Shown piece by piece: positions 24,068 to 32,906 of a DNA stretch of 41,375 nucleotides. Location: contig JAZRIJ010000073.1 in assembly GCA_045645205.1 (NCBI GenBank), positions 1 through 41,375 on the forward strand, in the 5' to 3' direction. The notes under the pieces were generated by a model. That model was not told the origin of the DNA, searched no databases, and saw only the letters and a list, made by a program, of their open reading frames with translations. The translations under genes were made by a program, and so were the position numbers. The DNA is from RGIG1995 sp045645205 (lineage in GTDB: Bacteria > Bacillota > Clostridia > Oscillospirales > CAG-272). Numbering within the stretch: position 1 is the first letter of the stretch; every line of letters begins with the position of its first letter.

Positions 24068-25732
24068 GTGAACAGACAAGACGTAGAGAAAACTATAACT
24101 GAATACCTGAAACCCATATTCGGATTTGCTCTGAAGAGGTGTAAAAGCATCCACGATGCAGAGGATCTGTCGCAGGAGATTGCGATAAGAGCGTTCCGTG
24201 CACTCATTGTCAAGGATGACGTTGCGGACATGGGAAAGTTCATCTGGACCGTTGCCCATAACACGCTTAGCAACTATTATCGTGACAGCGCAAAAAGTAT
24301 GGTCGGTGTTTCTATTGATGAGGTTGCGGAGCTGATCGCAGATCCATACTCTGAGCTGGACACCGACGACAATACAGAAGCCATCCATCGTCTCCAGACT
24401 GAGATCGCATACCTATCTAAGCTGCAAAGAAGAATAGTGATTGCGTATTATTTTGAGAATCGCAAGCAGGCAGATATTGCTCGGGAATTGTGTATTCCTC
24501 TCGGCACTGTCAAGTGGCACTTGTTTGAAGCGAAAAAAGAATTGAAACGAGGTATGGATACGATGAGAAAAGCAAGCGAACTCAAGTTTAACCCTATTAA
24601 ATTCCACTCCTATGGCATCAATGGTTCCGTAGGTAAAAAATCTCCCGACGAGTTCTTCCGTTCCACACTGGCTCAGAATATCTGCTACTGTGTGCGTAAT
24701 ACGGCAAAGACCATTAACGAGATTGCCGATGACCTGGGCGTTTCCCCTGTGTATGTGGAAACAGAAGTTGAATTCCTTGAGGAATACGGCTTCCTGCAGG
24801 CCGGGAAGGATAAGTACATTGCGGGCTTCATCATCAGCGAGCCGACAGCAGAACTGCTTACCATGCAGAACGATATGTACAAGCGTGCTGCTGAGCTGTT
24901 TGCGAACGATCTGTATGATGAGTTGACCTCTTCCGGCATTCTTGACGATCCGGACATCTGGTGTGGCCAAACTGACGAGCCCATCTCCTTGACTGAGTCT
25001 CCTAAAGCGGACCGTAATTTCATCCTGTGGACGCTGATTCCTTATATAGCAGCTTGGTCCGGTGAGAAGCTGATGGATGAGAGCATTTCTTTTGAAGAGG
25101 TCGCCACGATCCGTCCGGATGGTGCTCATAATATCTATCACGCATCGGTAGTGCCGGATGAAATGATTCTTCCTGATGACTACGTTTATATGAGAAACTG
25201 GTGCGGTCCTATGTGGAATAAGGGCGATTATCAGTTGATGTGGCAAATTGATTCGGAATGGTCTGATAGAGCGCCCGTAAAAGAGCGAAACATCCCCGAA
25301 GAACAAGAGCGAACAATCACTCTCCTAAATTGGGAAAAACACAATTTGCTCTCTAAGCACGATTACGCATGGCTTGCAGAGCGTGGTTATGTAAAAACCA
25401 ACGGGGATTATGACGGACACTTCAAGTCTGCATGGCAGATTGTTGTGCTGGCAAGCAAAGAGATTCAAAATAAACTCCTTGCCATCGGAGATCGTATAAA
25501 AGAAAAGTACCAAACCGACTTCGAAAAACTGAAGGCGCCTTATGCCGAGGCTGTACTGGAATCGGTTCCTGCACATCTTAGAAAGATTAAAGCGTATGAA
25601 TTGCAGTTTGTATTCCACGATGACGGATGGTTCCTGGTACACTGCATTACAACGCTCCTGAAGAACGGCAAGCTGAAGGAGCCTACCGAAGGCCAAAGAA
25701 AGTCCTTGACCACACTGATTGCCAACGTATAA
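24068..25732 (+). CDS. ECF-like sigma-70 factor with long C-terminal extension
   Basis: The 554-residue product starts at GTG 24068, with GAGGAG seven bases upstream (NRQDVEKTITEYL). Region 2 (SIHDAEDLSQEIAIRAFRA, about 25-45) and region 4 (LSKLQRRIVIAYYF, then QADIARELCIPLGTVKWHLFEAK, about 115-160) are standard for an extracytoplasmic-function sigma factor. About 390 further residues include a helix-turn-helix (INEIADDLGVSPVYVETEVEFLEE) and an aromatic-rich domain (YVYMRNWCGPMWNKGDY). The tail may sense a ligand and replace an anti-sigma factor. Codon use seems richer in G and C than in neighbours. Confidence 0.8.
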   Translation: MNRQDVEKTITEYLKPIFGFALKRCKSIHDAEDLSQEIAIRAFRALIVKDDVADMGKFIWTVAHNTLSNYYRDSAKSMVGVSIDEVAELIADPYSELDTDDNTEAIHRLQTEIAYLSKLQRRIVIAYYFENRKQADIARELCIPLGTVKWHLFEAKKELKRGMDTMRKASELKFNPIKFHSYGINGSVGKKSPDEFFRSTLAQNICYCVRNTAKTINEIADDLGVSPVYVETEVEFLEEYGFLQAGKDKYIAGFIISEPTAELLTMQNDMYKRAAELFANDLYDELTSSGILDDPDIWCGQTDEPISLTESPKADRNFILWTLIPYIAAWSGEKLMDESISFEEVATIRPDGAHNIYHASVVPDEMILPDDYVYMRNWCGPMWNKGDYQLMWQIDSEWSDRAPVKERNIPEEQERTITLLNWEKHNLLSKHDYAWLAERGYVKTNGDYDGHFKSAWQIVVLASKEIQNKLLAIGDRIKEKYQTDFEKLKAPYAEAVLESVPAHLRKIKAYELQFVFHDDGWFLVHCITTLLKNGKLKEPTEGQRKSLTTLIANV

Positions 25733-25736
25733 AACT

Positions 25737-25771
25737 AACGCCTCTGCAAATCATTAACCTGCAGAGGCGTT
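25737..25771 (+). terminator. Terminator of the sigma-factor gene
   Basis: AACGCCTCTGCA (25737-25748) pairs perfectly with TGCAGAGGCGTT (25760-25771), followed by TTCTTCT, five bases after the stop codon. Confidence 0.88.
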
Positions 25772-25867
25772 TTCTTCTAATGAAACAAGCTATTTGTTGC
25801 GTGAAAATCAATTGTTTTTCTGTATTGCGTAATAAATATCACACAGAATAATGTATAGTGAATAATT

Positions 25868-25985
25868 CAAAACGAAAATCCTGCCGACAATAATCGACAG
25901 GTTTTTCGTTTTGGAAAGGGTGTACAAATTCAAACCCCTTTAGATTTTTGAGCTATATGTTCGAACCCATACACATTTAATAAGT
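25868..25985. repeat. Dispersed hairpin repeat, copy 1
   Basis: CAAAACGAAAA and TTTTCGTTTTG (25868-25913) enclose CCTGCCGA and TCGACAGG, forming a long hairpin. It is followed by GAAAGGGTGTACAAATT and about 60 more bases that recur, diverged, at 28149-28220. The hairpin recurs almost unchanged at 28301-28348. It may also terminate both the sigma-factor and glgB transcripts. I see no gene between 25772 and 26013. Confidence 0.75.
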
Positions 25986-26013
25986 TTTATATCAATCTTT
26001 TTTGCCGTTTCTT

Positions 26014-28014
26014 TTACTTCTTTTTTTTCAAGACAATAGCGGTTCTGTTAGGCAAATAGCATCTAAAACCCACCCAACCGATAGGCGTGGTAAAGGTTTC
26101 GTATTCGGCGGAGGTGTCAACTCGTGAAAAGCCTCCAAACTGTCCGTCGTCTGAGGAAAGAACAACATTATATGTACCTTCTTTTCCCACAGGCACAAAA
26201 TATCCGTCAAAGGATTTTGTTGGGTGGAAATTAAAGATAAACACAGTATCTCCCTTAGTATAGATAAGTACCTTATCATCTTGATGAAGCCATCTGTTTT
26301 CTGCCGATAAAGTAAGTATATCTTCTTCCTTAAGCAGCTTTATCATAGCTTTATCAAAATCATTAAGCTCTTTGTATCTTAGATCGGGGTTATCGACGAG
26401 GCTCCACTGTCTGCGGCAGTAATGATAGCTCCAGCCGTTGCCTTCACGCGGAAAATCTATCCACTCGGGATGACCGAACTCATTTCCCATAAAATTAAGA
26501 TAGCCCTTTCCTGCCAAGGATGCGGTAATAAGGCGTATCATCTTATGAAGCGCGATACCTCTGTCTATTATAAGATTGCCGCCAAATTTGTTCATACCGG
26601 TATACATCTGAGCGTCACAAAGTCTGAACATTATGGTCTTGTCTCCGACTAAAGCTTGATCGTGTGACTCACAGTAGCCGATATTCTTTTCCTGTGCGCG
26701 ACAGGAGGTAAGCTCATGCCACAACTTACCGATATCCCACTCTTCGTCGGTACATTCTTTGATGGTTTTTATCCATAAATCAGGCACACCCATAGATAGT
26801 CGGTAATCAAAGCCAATGCCTCCATCCTTTATAGGAATACACATCCCAGGCATACCCGACATATCCTCTGCTATTGTAACTGCATTGGGGTTGATTTCGT
26901 GAATCAATTCATTTGCCAACTGTAAATATGTAACCGCATCTGTATCGGTATTCATTGAAAAGTACATATTATAATTTGTAAATGCCCTTTCCAGTCCGTG
27001 ATCGTGATAAAGCATAGAAGTTACACCGTCGAAGCGGAAACCGTCAAAATGGAAAACTTCCATCCAATATTTAAGATTCGAAAGTAAAAAATGCAATACT
27101 TCATTCTTGGCGTAATTAAAAAGCTTAGTTCCCCATGCACTGTGATTTCCCTCTTCGCCCTCATGAAAGAACTGGTATACTGTGCCGTCAAACTCATTAA
27201 GTCCCTCGTTGGTATTCTTCACCGCGTGAGAATGAACAACATCCAGCAAAACGGCAATACCCATTTTGTGAGCAGTATTTATAAGCTCTTTTAATTCTCG
27301 GCTGCTGCCGTAACGCGAAGAAGCGGCGAAAAAGTTAGAAACCTGATATCCAAATGAGCCATAATATGGATGCTCCATAATGGCCATTATCTGTATTGTG
27401 TTATAACCCAACCTTTTAATTCTCGGCAGGACATTTTTTGTAAACTCGCTATATGTTCCAACGGCGCCCTTTTCCTGAGCCATACCTATATGGCATTCAT
27501 AAATAAACGGTGTTTTTTCAGGCGCAAAGTCTTTATCCGTCCAAGGAAATTTCTCATATGTATCCTCGATTTCAGCACACCATAAATATGTTTGAGGGTC
27601 TTGTACAACTCGTGTAGCGTAAAGCGGAATGCGGCGGAGTATCCGCCCTGAGTTTATAACAATAGCTTGTACCTTTTGCCCTATTTTAAGTGTGTTTTTA
27701 CCTTTGAGATGCACTTCGAAAATACCATTTTCAAGTTTGGTCATAGGGCAGCTTTCAATATCCCAACTATTAAAATCACCTGTGAGATACATTTCATCAG
27801 CAGCAGGTGCCCATTCTCTGTAAACCCAGCCGGTACGAGTACGGTGAAAACCAAAATACTTATGACCGTTAGCAAAATTTTTTATCTTTTTACGTCCGCT
27901 TAAAAGATTATCTCTTTTGCTGAGATAAAGTTCTGTTCTCAAATCTAAATCCTTTTCAAAGGGTGCTAAATAAGGGTCGATTTCCAAAATTCTGCTTTTT
28001 GTGTACACGTTCAT
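26014..28014 (-). CDS. glgB: 1,4-alpha-glucan branching enzyme (GH13)
   Basis: The 666-residue enzyme has an N-terminal CBM48-type domain (GWVYREWAPAADEMYLTGDFNSW, split over residues about 62-85) and a GH13 barrel with DVVHSH (258-263), nucleophile D329 in GFRFDGVTS, acid/base E383 in IAEDMSG and CESHDQA. It forms alpha-1,6 branches in glycogen. The sequence type resembles the eukaryote-like GH13_8 branching enzymes more than classical E. coli GlgB. The start at 28014 has GGGGG upstream; earlier codons precede it. No other glycogen genes adjoin it, so it stands alone. Confidence 0.9.
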   Translation of the reverse strand: MNVYTKSRILEIDPYLAPFEKDLDLRTELYLSKRDNLLSGRKKIKNFANGHKYFGFHRTRTGWVYREWAPAADEMYLTGDFNSWDIESCPMTKLENGIFEVHLKGKNTLKIGQKVQAIVINSGRILRRIPLYATRVVQDPQTYLWCAEIEDTYEKFPWTDKDFAPEKTPFIYECHIGMAQEKGAVGTYSEFTKNVLPRIKRLGYNTIQIMAIMEHPYYGSFGYQVSNFFAASSRYGSSRELKELINTAHKMGIAVLLDVVHSHAVKNTNEGLNEFDGTVYQFFHEGEEGNHSAWGTKLFNYAKNEVLHFLLSNLKYWMEVFHFDGFRFDGVTSMLYHDHGLERAFTNYNMYFSMNTDTDAVTYLQLANELIHEINPNAVTIAEDMSGMPGMCIPIKDGGIGFDYRLSMGVPDLWIKTIKECTDEEWDIGKLWHELTSCRAQEKNIGYCESHDQALVGDKTIMFRLCDAQMYTGMNKFGGNLIIDRGIALHKMIRLITASLAGKGYLNFMGNEFGHPEWIDFPREGNGWSYHYCRRQWSLVDNPDLRYKELNDFDKAMIKLLKEEDILTLSAENRWLHQDDKVLIYTKGDTVFIFNFHPTKSFDGYFVPVGKEGTYNVVLSSDDGQFGGFSRVDTSAEYETFTTPIGWVGFRCYLPNRTAIVLKKKK

Positions 28015-28036
28015 TTTAATCCCCCATTTCACAACT

Positions 28037-28066
28037 ATTATACAATATATTGGTAATAAATATCAA
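28037..28066 (-). promoter_or_regulatory. Promoter of glgB
   Basis: Minus-strand TTGATA (28061-28066), 18 bases and TATAAT (28037-28042), about 22 bases before the start codon. Confidence 0.7.
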
Positions 28067-28094
28067 TAAAATATAGAAATTTTTAAAAAATTTC

Positions 28095-28220
28095 GGTAGT
28101 GGTGAAAAGTAAAATCGACAAGGCTCCGTCAAAACTTGTCGATTTTTGAAAGGGTTGTACAAATTTGAAGTCTTTTAATTTTTTCACCTATGTGTTTGAA
28201 CTACTACATATTTTTATAAT
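28095..28220. repeat. Dispersed hairpin repeat, diverged copy
   Basis: A different hairpin (AAATCGACAAG with CTTGTCGATTT) is followed by GAAAGGGTTGTACAAATTT and a stretch matching 25914-25985. The trailing part is homologous while the hairpin differs, so the repeat unit may be modular. Confidence 0.65.
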
Positions 28221-28300
28221 TCGTCTGCAAAGCAGACACCGAAACTTTTATCTCTTATCTATTATCTTTTATCTGTCCACTAATCTTGACAAGTTTCATA

Positions 28301-28348
28301 CCAAAACGAAAATCCTGCCGACAATAATCGACAGTTTTTTCGTTTTGG
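28301..28348. repeat. Dispersed hairpin repeat, copy 2
   Basis: This copies the hairpin of 25868-25913 with one base changed and one inserted after the second CGACAG. It lacks the GAAAGGG tail. The rest of the 28067-28438 gap contains no gene. Confidence 0.75.
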
Positions 28349-28438
28349 CTATGGACTACAAAAAAGATATTTTCGGCCGTTTTGCGTATGACTTCGAACT
28401 CTCACAAACAAATCATAATCAATAATCATCATAGGCAA

Positions 28439-28467
28439 TTGATACTTATAGAGATATGTGATATAAT
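28439..28467 (+). promoter_or_regulatory. Promoter of the TetR operon
   Basis: TTGATA (28439-28444), 17 bases, TATAAT (28462-28467). The leader to the first gene is about 115 bases. Confidence 0.7.
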
Positions 28468-28589
28468 AAATATTCAAATAAATAAGAATTTTCATTGTAA
28501 AAATCAACAGATTTCAAAGATTGTGTTGTTCCATTCCACCTTTTTGAGCAGTAAAATATCACTGTAAAATCAAGAAGGAGGTTCTTCAA

Positions 28590-28931
28590 ATGAACACAGA
28601 CAAAATTTTAGCAGAATCAATCGCAAAGGACTATGCGCCCAAAGAGGACTCAAAAATAATTGCCCTGAAAAAACTTGACAACCGTGCAAAACTCCCTGCC
28701 ACTATTTTCACTTACTCTTGGGGCATTGTATTTGCACTTGTTTTCGGCACAGGTATGTCTTTGGCTATGCAAGTTATCGGAAACAGTATGGTGCTTGGGA
28801 TCGTTGTCGGTATTGTTGGCCTTATTGGTTGCGGCGTGAATTATCCGATTTATAAGAAATTGCTTGAAAAGGGCAAGGCAAAGTATGCCTATGAAATCGT
28901 GCAACTTGCCCGTGAAATTGCAGACAAATAA
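28590..28931 (+). CDS. Small two-helix membrane protein
   Basis: The 113-residue protein has a charged N-terminal segment (about 1-35, ending in RAKLPATIFTYSW), two membrane helices (about 41-62 and 66-84) and an amphipathic C-terminal helix. Similar clostridial proteins are sometimes labelled dihydropteridine reductase, but nothing here supports an enzyme. AAGGAGG precedes the start. It leads an operon with a TetR regulator and a multi-spanning membrane protein. Confidence 0.72.
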   Translation: MNTDKILAESIAKDYAPKEDSKIIALKKLDNRAKLPATIFTYSWGIVFALVFGTGMSLAMQVIGNSMVLGIVVGIVGLIGCGVNYPIYKKLLEKGKAKYAYEIVQLAREIADK

Positions 28932-28955
28932 TTAAAACTTGCAAGGAGTGGTAAT

Positions 28956-29552
28956 ATGAATAAATCCGAAAGCAAATATTTTAATACTGCCACAAAAATG
29001 GACCTTGCATTGATTTCCTTGCTGAAAAAGAAACCGTTTGAGTATATTACTGTTAGCGAGATTTGCGAAACGGCAGGAGTAAATCGCTCAACCTTTTATT
29101 TGCATTATGAAACTATCGGTGATTTGCTAAATGAAACAACACGATACTTGTTAAACGATTTTTTGTCCTATTTTTCAATCAATGCAAAGTCAATTTCACT
29201 CGATTTTATGAATTGTGAACTTGATGAGTTGGTTTTCATTGGAGATAAATACCTAACTCCATATCTTACCTATATTAAAGACCACAAAGATGTGTTCGCA
29301 ACGGCATTATTGCATAATAAAACCTTAGGATTTGAAGATATATATAAGCGAATGTTTGAGCGCATATTCAATCCAATTTTGGATAGGTTTCATTATTCGG
29401 CAAACGATAGACCGTATGTGATGATGTATTATCTTAATGGTATCAATGCGATCGTTAGTGAATGGTTGAAAAATGGATGTGACAAGTCAACCGATGAAAT
29501 ATCTAAAATAATCGCACTCTGTATTTACGGGAAAGATAATGCGAATGGATAG
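28956..29552 (+). CDS. TetR/AcrR-family regulator
   Basis: A 198-residue regulator. The helix-turn-helix is in residues about 12-58 (FEYITVSEICETAGVNRSTFYLHYETIGDLL), and the C-terminal domain resembles the TetR_C types of clostridia (LTYIKDHKDVFATALL). It likely represses its own operon in response to a small molecule. Start with AAGGAG. It overlaps the next gene by 14 bases, so the membrane protein is probably its main target. Confidence 0.88.
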   Translation: MNKSESKYFNTATKMDLALISLLKKKPFEYITVSEICETAGVNRSTFYLHYETIGDLLNETTRYLLNDFLSYFSINAKSISLDFMNCELDELVFIGDKYLTPYLTYIKDHKDVFATALLHNKTLGFEDIYKRMFERIFNPILDRFHYSANDRPYVMMYYLNGINAIVSEWLKNGCDKSTDEISKIIALCIYGKDNANG

Positions 29553-30126
29553 GACACGAAAGCTCGCGCTTGCCAGTTTGCTATTCAATATAGTGTATAG
29601 TGCCTATCACATTATTTTTGGCATAGCAACACACTCGTGGTGGTTTTTTACAATCGGTATTTACTATGCAATATTGAGTATTGTTCGCTTTGTGGTTCTT
29701 AGGCACAAAGGAAAGAAACGCTTTGTCATTCATTTTACCGGAATCATGTTGATGGCGTTATCCCTGTCGCTCGTCGGAACAGTCATTCTTGCTTTTGTAA
29801 AAGATAGAGGTACAGAATTTCCTTTGATTGTTATGCTTGCGATTGCGGTATATGCTTTTACCAAAATCACACTTGCAACAATAAAATGGATAAAGGCACG
29901 AAAAAGCAAATCGGTAAAATTTATAACATTACGAAACATATCCTTTGCCGATGCATTTGTTTCTATATTTTCTTTGCAAAGGTCAATGCTTGTGTCCTTT
30001 GAGGGGATGTCGGAAATAGAAATCCGTATTATGAATGTCGCAACCGGTTCTGCGGTGTGTATCATCGTTTTTCTGCTCGGATTAAATCTCGTGCAACAAA
30101 ACAGCTTAATTAAGAGAAAACGGTAG
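29539..30126 (+). CDS. Multi-spanning membrane protein beside TetR regulator
   Basis: A 195-residue protein with five or six hydrophobic helices (first at about 8-30, last at about 165-185) and basic loops (RHKGKKR, KWIKARKSKSVK). I do not know the family. It overlaps the TetR gene, so it is regulated with it. The start could be 29539 or the second ATG at 29545; GGGAAAG upstream is a weak ribosome site, consistent with coupling to the upstream gene. An efflux or envelope function is possible. Confidence 0.65.
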   Translation: MRMDRTRKLALASLLFNIVYSAYHIIFGIATHSWWFFTIGIYYAILSIVRFVVLRHKGKKRFVIHFTGIMLMALSLSLVGTVILAFVKDRGTEFPLIVMLAIAVYAFTKITLATIKWIKARKSKSVKFITLRNISFADAFVSIFSLQRSMLVSFEGMSEIEIRIMNVATGSAVCIIVFLLGLNLVQQNSLIKRKR

Positions 30127-30171
30127 CAATAGATCTCAATTTGTTGAACTAAATAACATATGCATTCTGAT

Positions 30172-30205
30172 ATGGGCAAGGTTGAAATATACCTTGCCCA
30201 TTTTC
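30172..30205 (+). terminator. Terminator of the TetR operon
   Basis: ATGGGCAAGG (30172-30181) pairs with CCTTGCCCAT (30192-30201) and is followed by TTTCATTTT. Confidence 0.85.
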
Positions 30206-30217
30206 ATTTTGCAATGA

Positions 30218-30928
30218 ACATTCATCTACGACGAAAGCAATCAGATCTTCGGTGCCGCTAAAATTGCGGCAGTCATGAAAAGTGAAGGCTTCAAAGTCAG
30301 TAATGAAATGGTACGCACGCTTATGCGTGATATGGGATTGTTCAGCATCCGACAGTCATCAAAGAAACTTTACGAGGACGAAGGCCGCAAGTATAAAAAT
30401 CATCTTAACCAAGAGTTTGACACGTGCAAGCCGAACGAAGTGTGGGTTAGTGATGTTACCTATTTCAAGTACGGCGAAAACGCTTATTACATTTGCGTGA
30501 TTATCGACTTGTATTCCCGTATGGTCGTGGGGTACAAAATTGGAAAGACTAACAGCACGCAGCTTGTAAAGTCGACTTTTCAGATTGCCTATAAAGCACG
30601 CCAGCCGGATTCAAGCTTGATCTTCCATACCGACCGTGGTGGTAACTACCGTTCCAAAACGATGAACGACTATATGCGGTTGCTACACATCACGCACTCC
30701 TTTTCACGTGCGCACGTGCCGTATGACAATTCCGTGATGGAATCGTTCTTCGCTTCTATGAAACGTGAGGAACTGTATCGAACGAAATACCGTTCGGAGG
30801 CAGACTTCCGAAGTGCGGTGGACAAGTACATAATTTTCTACAATACGATACGTCCACACAAAAAACTGCAATACAAGACTCCCGAACAGAAGGAAGAGGA
30901 ATATACCTTGAAATTAGCGGATTTATAA
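30218..30928 (+). pseudogene. IS3-family OrfB transposase, 5'-truncated
   Basis: The frame resembles IS150-group OrfB from FIYDESNQIFGAAKI onward. It contains the DDE residues: Asp in WVSDVTYF, Asp in FHTDRGGNY and Glu in NSVMESFFASMKREE, and ends with FYNTIRPHKKLQY. A TGA lies directly before the recognisable part, and about 50 N-terminal residues and all of OrfA are missing. The left end falls right after a terminator. An internal ATG (30275) could still start translation, but the element cannot move on its own. Confidence 0.82.
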
Positions 30929-31048
30929 GACATGCGCAGATAGACTTATGGGTTCGAAAAGGTTTGTTTTTCAATCTTCTAATTGCCGAATTTGAGTTTT
31001 TCTGTTTTTAGTCCAGTTGACAAAAAGAAAATGCGACCTCGAAAAGCC

Positions 31049-31066
31049 GCATAAATACTGGGTTTT
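31049..31066 (-). repeat. Integration-scar motif near tRNA-Ser
   Basis: GCATAAATACTGGGTTTT matches the motif at 32657-32680 and 32848-32871, which there follows partial tRNA-Pro copies. Its presence beyond the tRNA-Ser 3' end suggests that an element with the same attachment-side sequence once used tRNA-Ser. The rest of 30929-31071 holds nothing I can name. Confidence 0.5.
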
Positions 31067-31075
31067 ATAATAAAA

Positions 31076-31119
31076 ACACCATTGAGTCTGAACTTGAGGG
31101 TTCAGATTTCAATGGTGTC
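31076..31119 (-). terminator. Terminator of tRNA-Ser
   Basis: ACACCATTGA and TCAATGGTGT form the outer stem, with TCTGAAC and GTTCAGA inside. On the minus strand it is followed by TTTTT, just after the tRNA 3' end. Confidence 0.85.
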
Positions 31120-31125
31120 TTTAGA

Positions 31126-31214
31126 TGGCGCAGGCAGAGGGATTCGAACCCCCGTGGGATTGCTCCCAAACGGTTTTCAAGACCGCCTCGTTATGACCAC
31201 TTCGATATGCCTGC
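31126..31214 (-). tRNA. tRNA-Ser(UGA)
   Basis: The reverse complement shows acceptor GCAGGCA with TGCCTGC, a long variable arm typical of serine tRNA, anticodon loop CTTGAAA (anticodon TGA), discriminator G and encoded CCA. Confidence 0.93.
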
Positions 31215-31254
31215 TTATAGGGCGTTCGGGTGTTGTTCACCACAACACCTAATG

Positions 31255-31283
31255 ATTATATCACAAAACTATTTTTTTGTCAA
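31255..31283 (-). promoter_or_regulatory. Consensus promoter of tRNA-Ser
   Basis: Minus-strand TTGACA (31278-31283), 17 bases and TATAAT (31255-31260). Between it and the tRNA is a leader hairpin, GGTGTTGT with ACAACACC (about 31229-31249). Confidence 0.88.
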
Positions 31284-31311
31284 GACTTAATAATACGCAA
31301 AATTTTGTTGT

Positions 31312-32205
31312 TTATTCTTCAACGTTGAATTTCTTGCCGAGAATTTTGAAAACATATGATACCGTAAGACCAATAGCAACGGCAATTATGCTCAAAATCC
31401 AGTTTAATGTATCTTTCGGCAATCCCGGGAAAATACTTATGATCGACCCTGACATAAAACCGAGAACCATAAGAAATGCAAGACTGCGGTGTTTATCAAA
31501 CACACGCTTTGTTATATTAGAGAACAGCACCATTCCTACAAGAAATGCTAATGCAACTGTTCCGACTGTCAATACCTCTGTAAACCAAGCAGAGCTGAAC
31601 CAATTTTCAAAAGAAAGTATGCTTGTTGCAAGGTGCAAGAGCGGCTCATATACGCTGAACATCATCAACAACATGGATACGCTCATGCCTGGAACCATGC
31701 TCATCATACCCGCAATACCGCCGCAAATAGGCAAATAGACACGCATTGCTGCGCTTGCCGTGTTTGTTGTGTCAACAGCAACGGCAAAATCGGCTTTTGC
31801 AAGAAAACCTATAGAAAGCGCAAATGCCAATGCACACGCGACACCGATAAAATACTTTTTCTTGATCCTGCCTTTGGCAGCCTCACCGATAACGGTAGGA
31901 ATACTGCCTGCTATAAGGCTCATAAACAGCAAATACGCAGGAACAGTATAATTCTCAAACAGGAAATCAAGCACCTGAATAAGCAATACGATACTTGCTC
32001 CGGCACCGATAACCATAGGAATAAGATAGAGTATATTTTTCTTAAAGTTTTTGAAAGGATTTGAAATAATTGTAATAAGCTCGTCATAGATTCCCATCAT
32101 TACTGCCATTATACTGCCGCTTATACCGGGAGCTATTACACTTATACCAAGAAATGCTCCGCAAAGCATTCGGTAAAAGAAATTTTTTATGCCTTTTTTC
32201 TTCAT
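31312..32205 (-). CDS. DUF368 membrane protein (polyprenyl-phosphate transporter family)
   Basis: A 297-residue protein with about eight hydrophobic segments, starting MKKKGIKNFFYRMLCG, with the DUF368 signature GISVIAPGISGSIMAVMMGIYDE and its internal echo GGIAGMMSMVPGMSVSMLLM. DUF368 proteins (PopT-type) recycle undecaprenyl phosphate across the membrane for cell-wall synthesis; that role comes from published work on relatives. The start at 32205 has GAGGTT upstream. tRNA-Ser follows on the same strand but has its own promoter. Confidence 0.85.
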   Translation of the reverse strand: MKKKGIKNFFYRMLCGAFLGISVIAPGISGSIMAVMMGIYDELITIISNPFKNFKKNILYLIPMVIGAGASIVLLIQVLDFLFENYTVPAYLLFMSLIAGSIPTVIGEAAKGRIKKKYFIGVACALAFALSIGFLAKADFAVAVDTTNTASAAMRVYLPICGGIAGMMSMVPGMSVSMLLMMFSVYEPLLHLATSILSFENWFSSAWFTEVLTVGTVALAFLVGMVLFSNITKRVFDKHRSLAFLMVLGFMSGSIISIFPGLPKDTLNWILSIIAVAIGLTVSYVFKILGKKFNVEE

Positions 32206-32339
32206 TTTTAACCTCATTTTATATTTTTTGTATATCGTATTTTTTATTAATATACATTTTAACTTGAAACAAGATATTTTGCAATAGATATTGAATACTT
32301 TACATTAAATTAATATTTTTAAGAAACACAAATAATCAC

Positions 32340-32368
32340 TTGACATAAAAACAAAAGTTTGTTATAAT
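32340..32368 (+). promoter_or_regulatory. Consensus promoter ahead of the tRNA-Pro(UGG) scar array
   Basis: TTGACA (32340-32345), 17 bases, TATAAT (32363-32368). It points at the degraded tRNA 5' half at 32395 and lies 586 bases before the intact tRNA-Pro. It is probably the original tRNA promoter, now displaced. The 32218-32339 gap holds no gene. Confidence 0.75.
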
Positions 32369-32394
32369 AATCAAGCATAGTAGTAATATTTGTT

Positions 32395-32425
32395 TCAGTT
32401 GGTATTGTGCTTGATTTGGGAGCGT
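32395..32425 (+). pseudogene. Degraded tRNA-Pro 5' half, copy A
   Basis: CAGTTGGTA, GTGCTTG and TTTGGGAGCG follow the order of the D arm and anticodon arm of tRNA-Pro(UGG) at 32954-33029 with several changes. Similarity ends after the anticodon loop. Confidence 0.6.
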
Positions 32426-32581
32426 GTCTAGCACGAATTGCCGTAGAAAAGTAAAAGTCCCGAAAAGCCTTTAACGGTGCGGACTTTCGCCACTTTTAGA
32501 AAACTCAAAAAAGCGTGGATTTTGAGTTTGACCACAGTTTGTCCCACTTCCACGCAAAAACAAGAAAAATTGAATAGATAT

Positions 32582-32619
32582 CCGGGTGTGGCGCAGCTGG
32601 GAGCGCGGGTGGTTTGGGA
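32582..32619 (+). pseudogene. tRNA-Pro 5' half, copy B
   Basis: CCGGGTGTGGCGCAG to GGTTTGGGA reproduces the acceptor, D arm and anticodon loop of a tRNA-Pro(UGG), then diverges right after the loop. It is an attachment scar, not a functional tRNA. Confidence 0.8.
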
Positions 32620-32734
32620 CTAAGAGAACGGCTCAAACCCCTACTCTTGAAAACCCGCATAAACACTGGGTTTTTCGCACTTTCAATTCTTGTTTTTTAA
32701 CGTTTGACCCTATATTTGACCACAACTGTGGAAC

Positions 32735-32763
32735 TTGATTTTTCAAGTCTTCTTTGATACAAT
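32735..32763 (+). promoter_or_regulatory. Promoter-like site before tRNA half C
   Basis: TTGATT (32735-32740), 17 bases, TACAAT (32758-32763), ten bases before partial tRNA copy C. It suggests that an element once supplied both a promoter and a tRNA 5' half. Confidence 0.5.
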
Positions 32764-32772
32764 TTAATAAAT

Positions 32773-32812
32773 CGGGGTGTGGCGCAGTTGGTAGCGCGCG
32801 ACATTTGGGAGC
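32773..32812 (+). pseudogene. tRNA-Pro 5' half, copy C
   Basis: CGGGGTGTGGCGCAGTTGG and ATTTGGGAGC copy the intact tRNA from the acceptor to the anticodon loop. Identity is high in the D arm and ends after TTTGGGAGC. Confidence 0.82.
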
Positions 32813-32906
32813 TAGGTATATCGCAAAGCCCCGGATTCCGAAACCCCGCATAAACACTGACTTTTTCGCACATACTCTCCCGTAAAAATCACGTTTGACC
32901 ACAATT

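Noticed and set aside
24413..25306. 297-residue minus-strand open frame
   Set aside because: It is the antisense shadow of the sigma-factor gene, whose domains and terminator are clear.
32633..32902. 89-residue minus-strand open frame in the scar array
   Set aside because: It is composed of antisense partial tRNA and scar repeat sequence, without a ribosome site.
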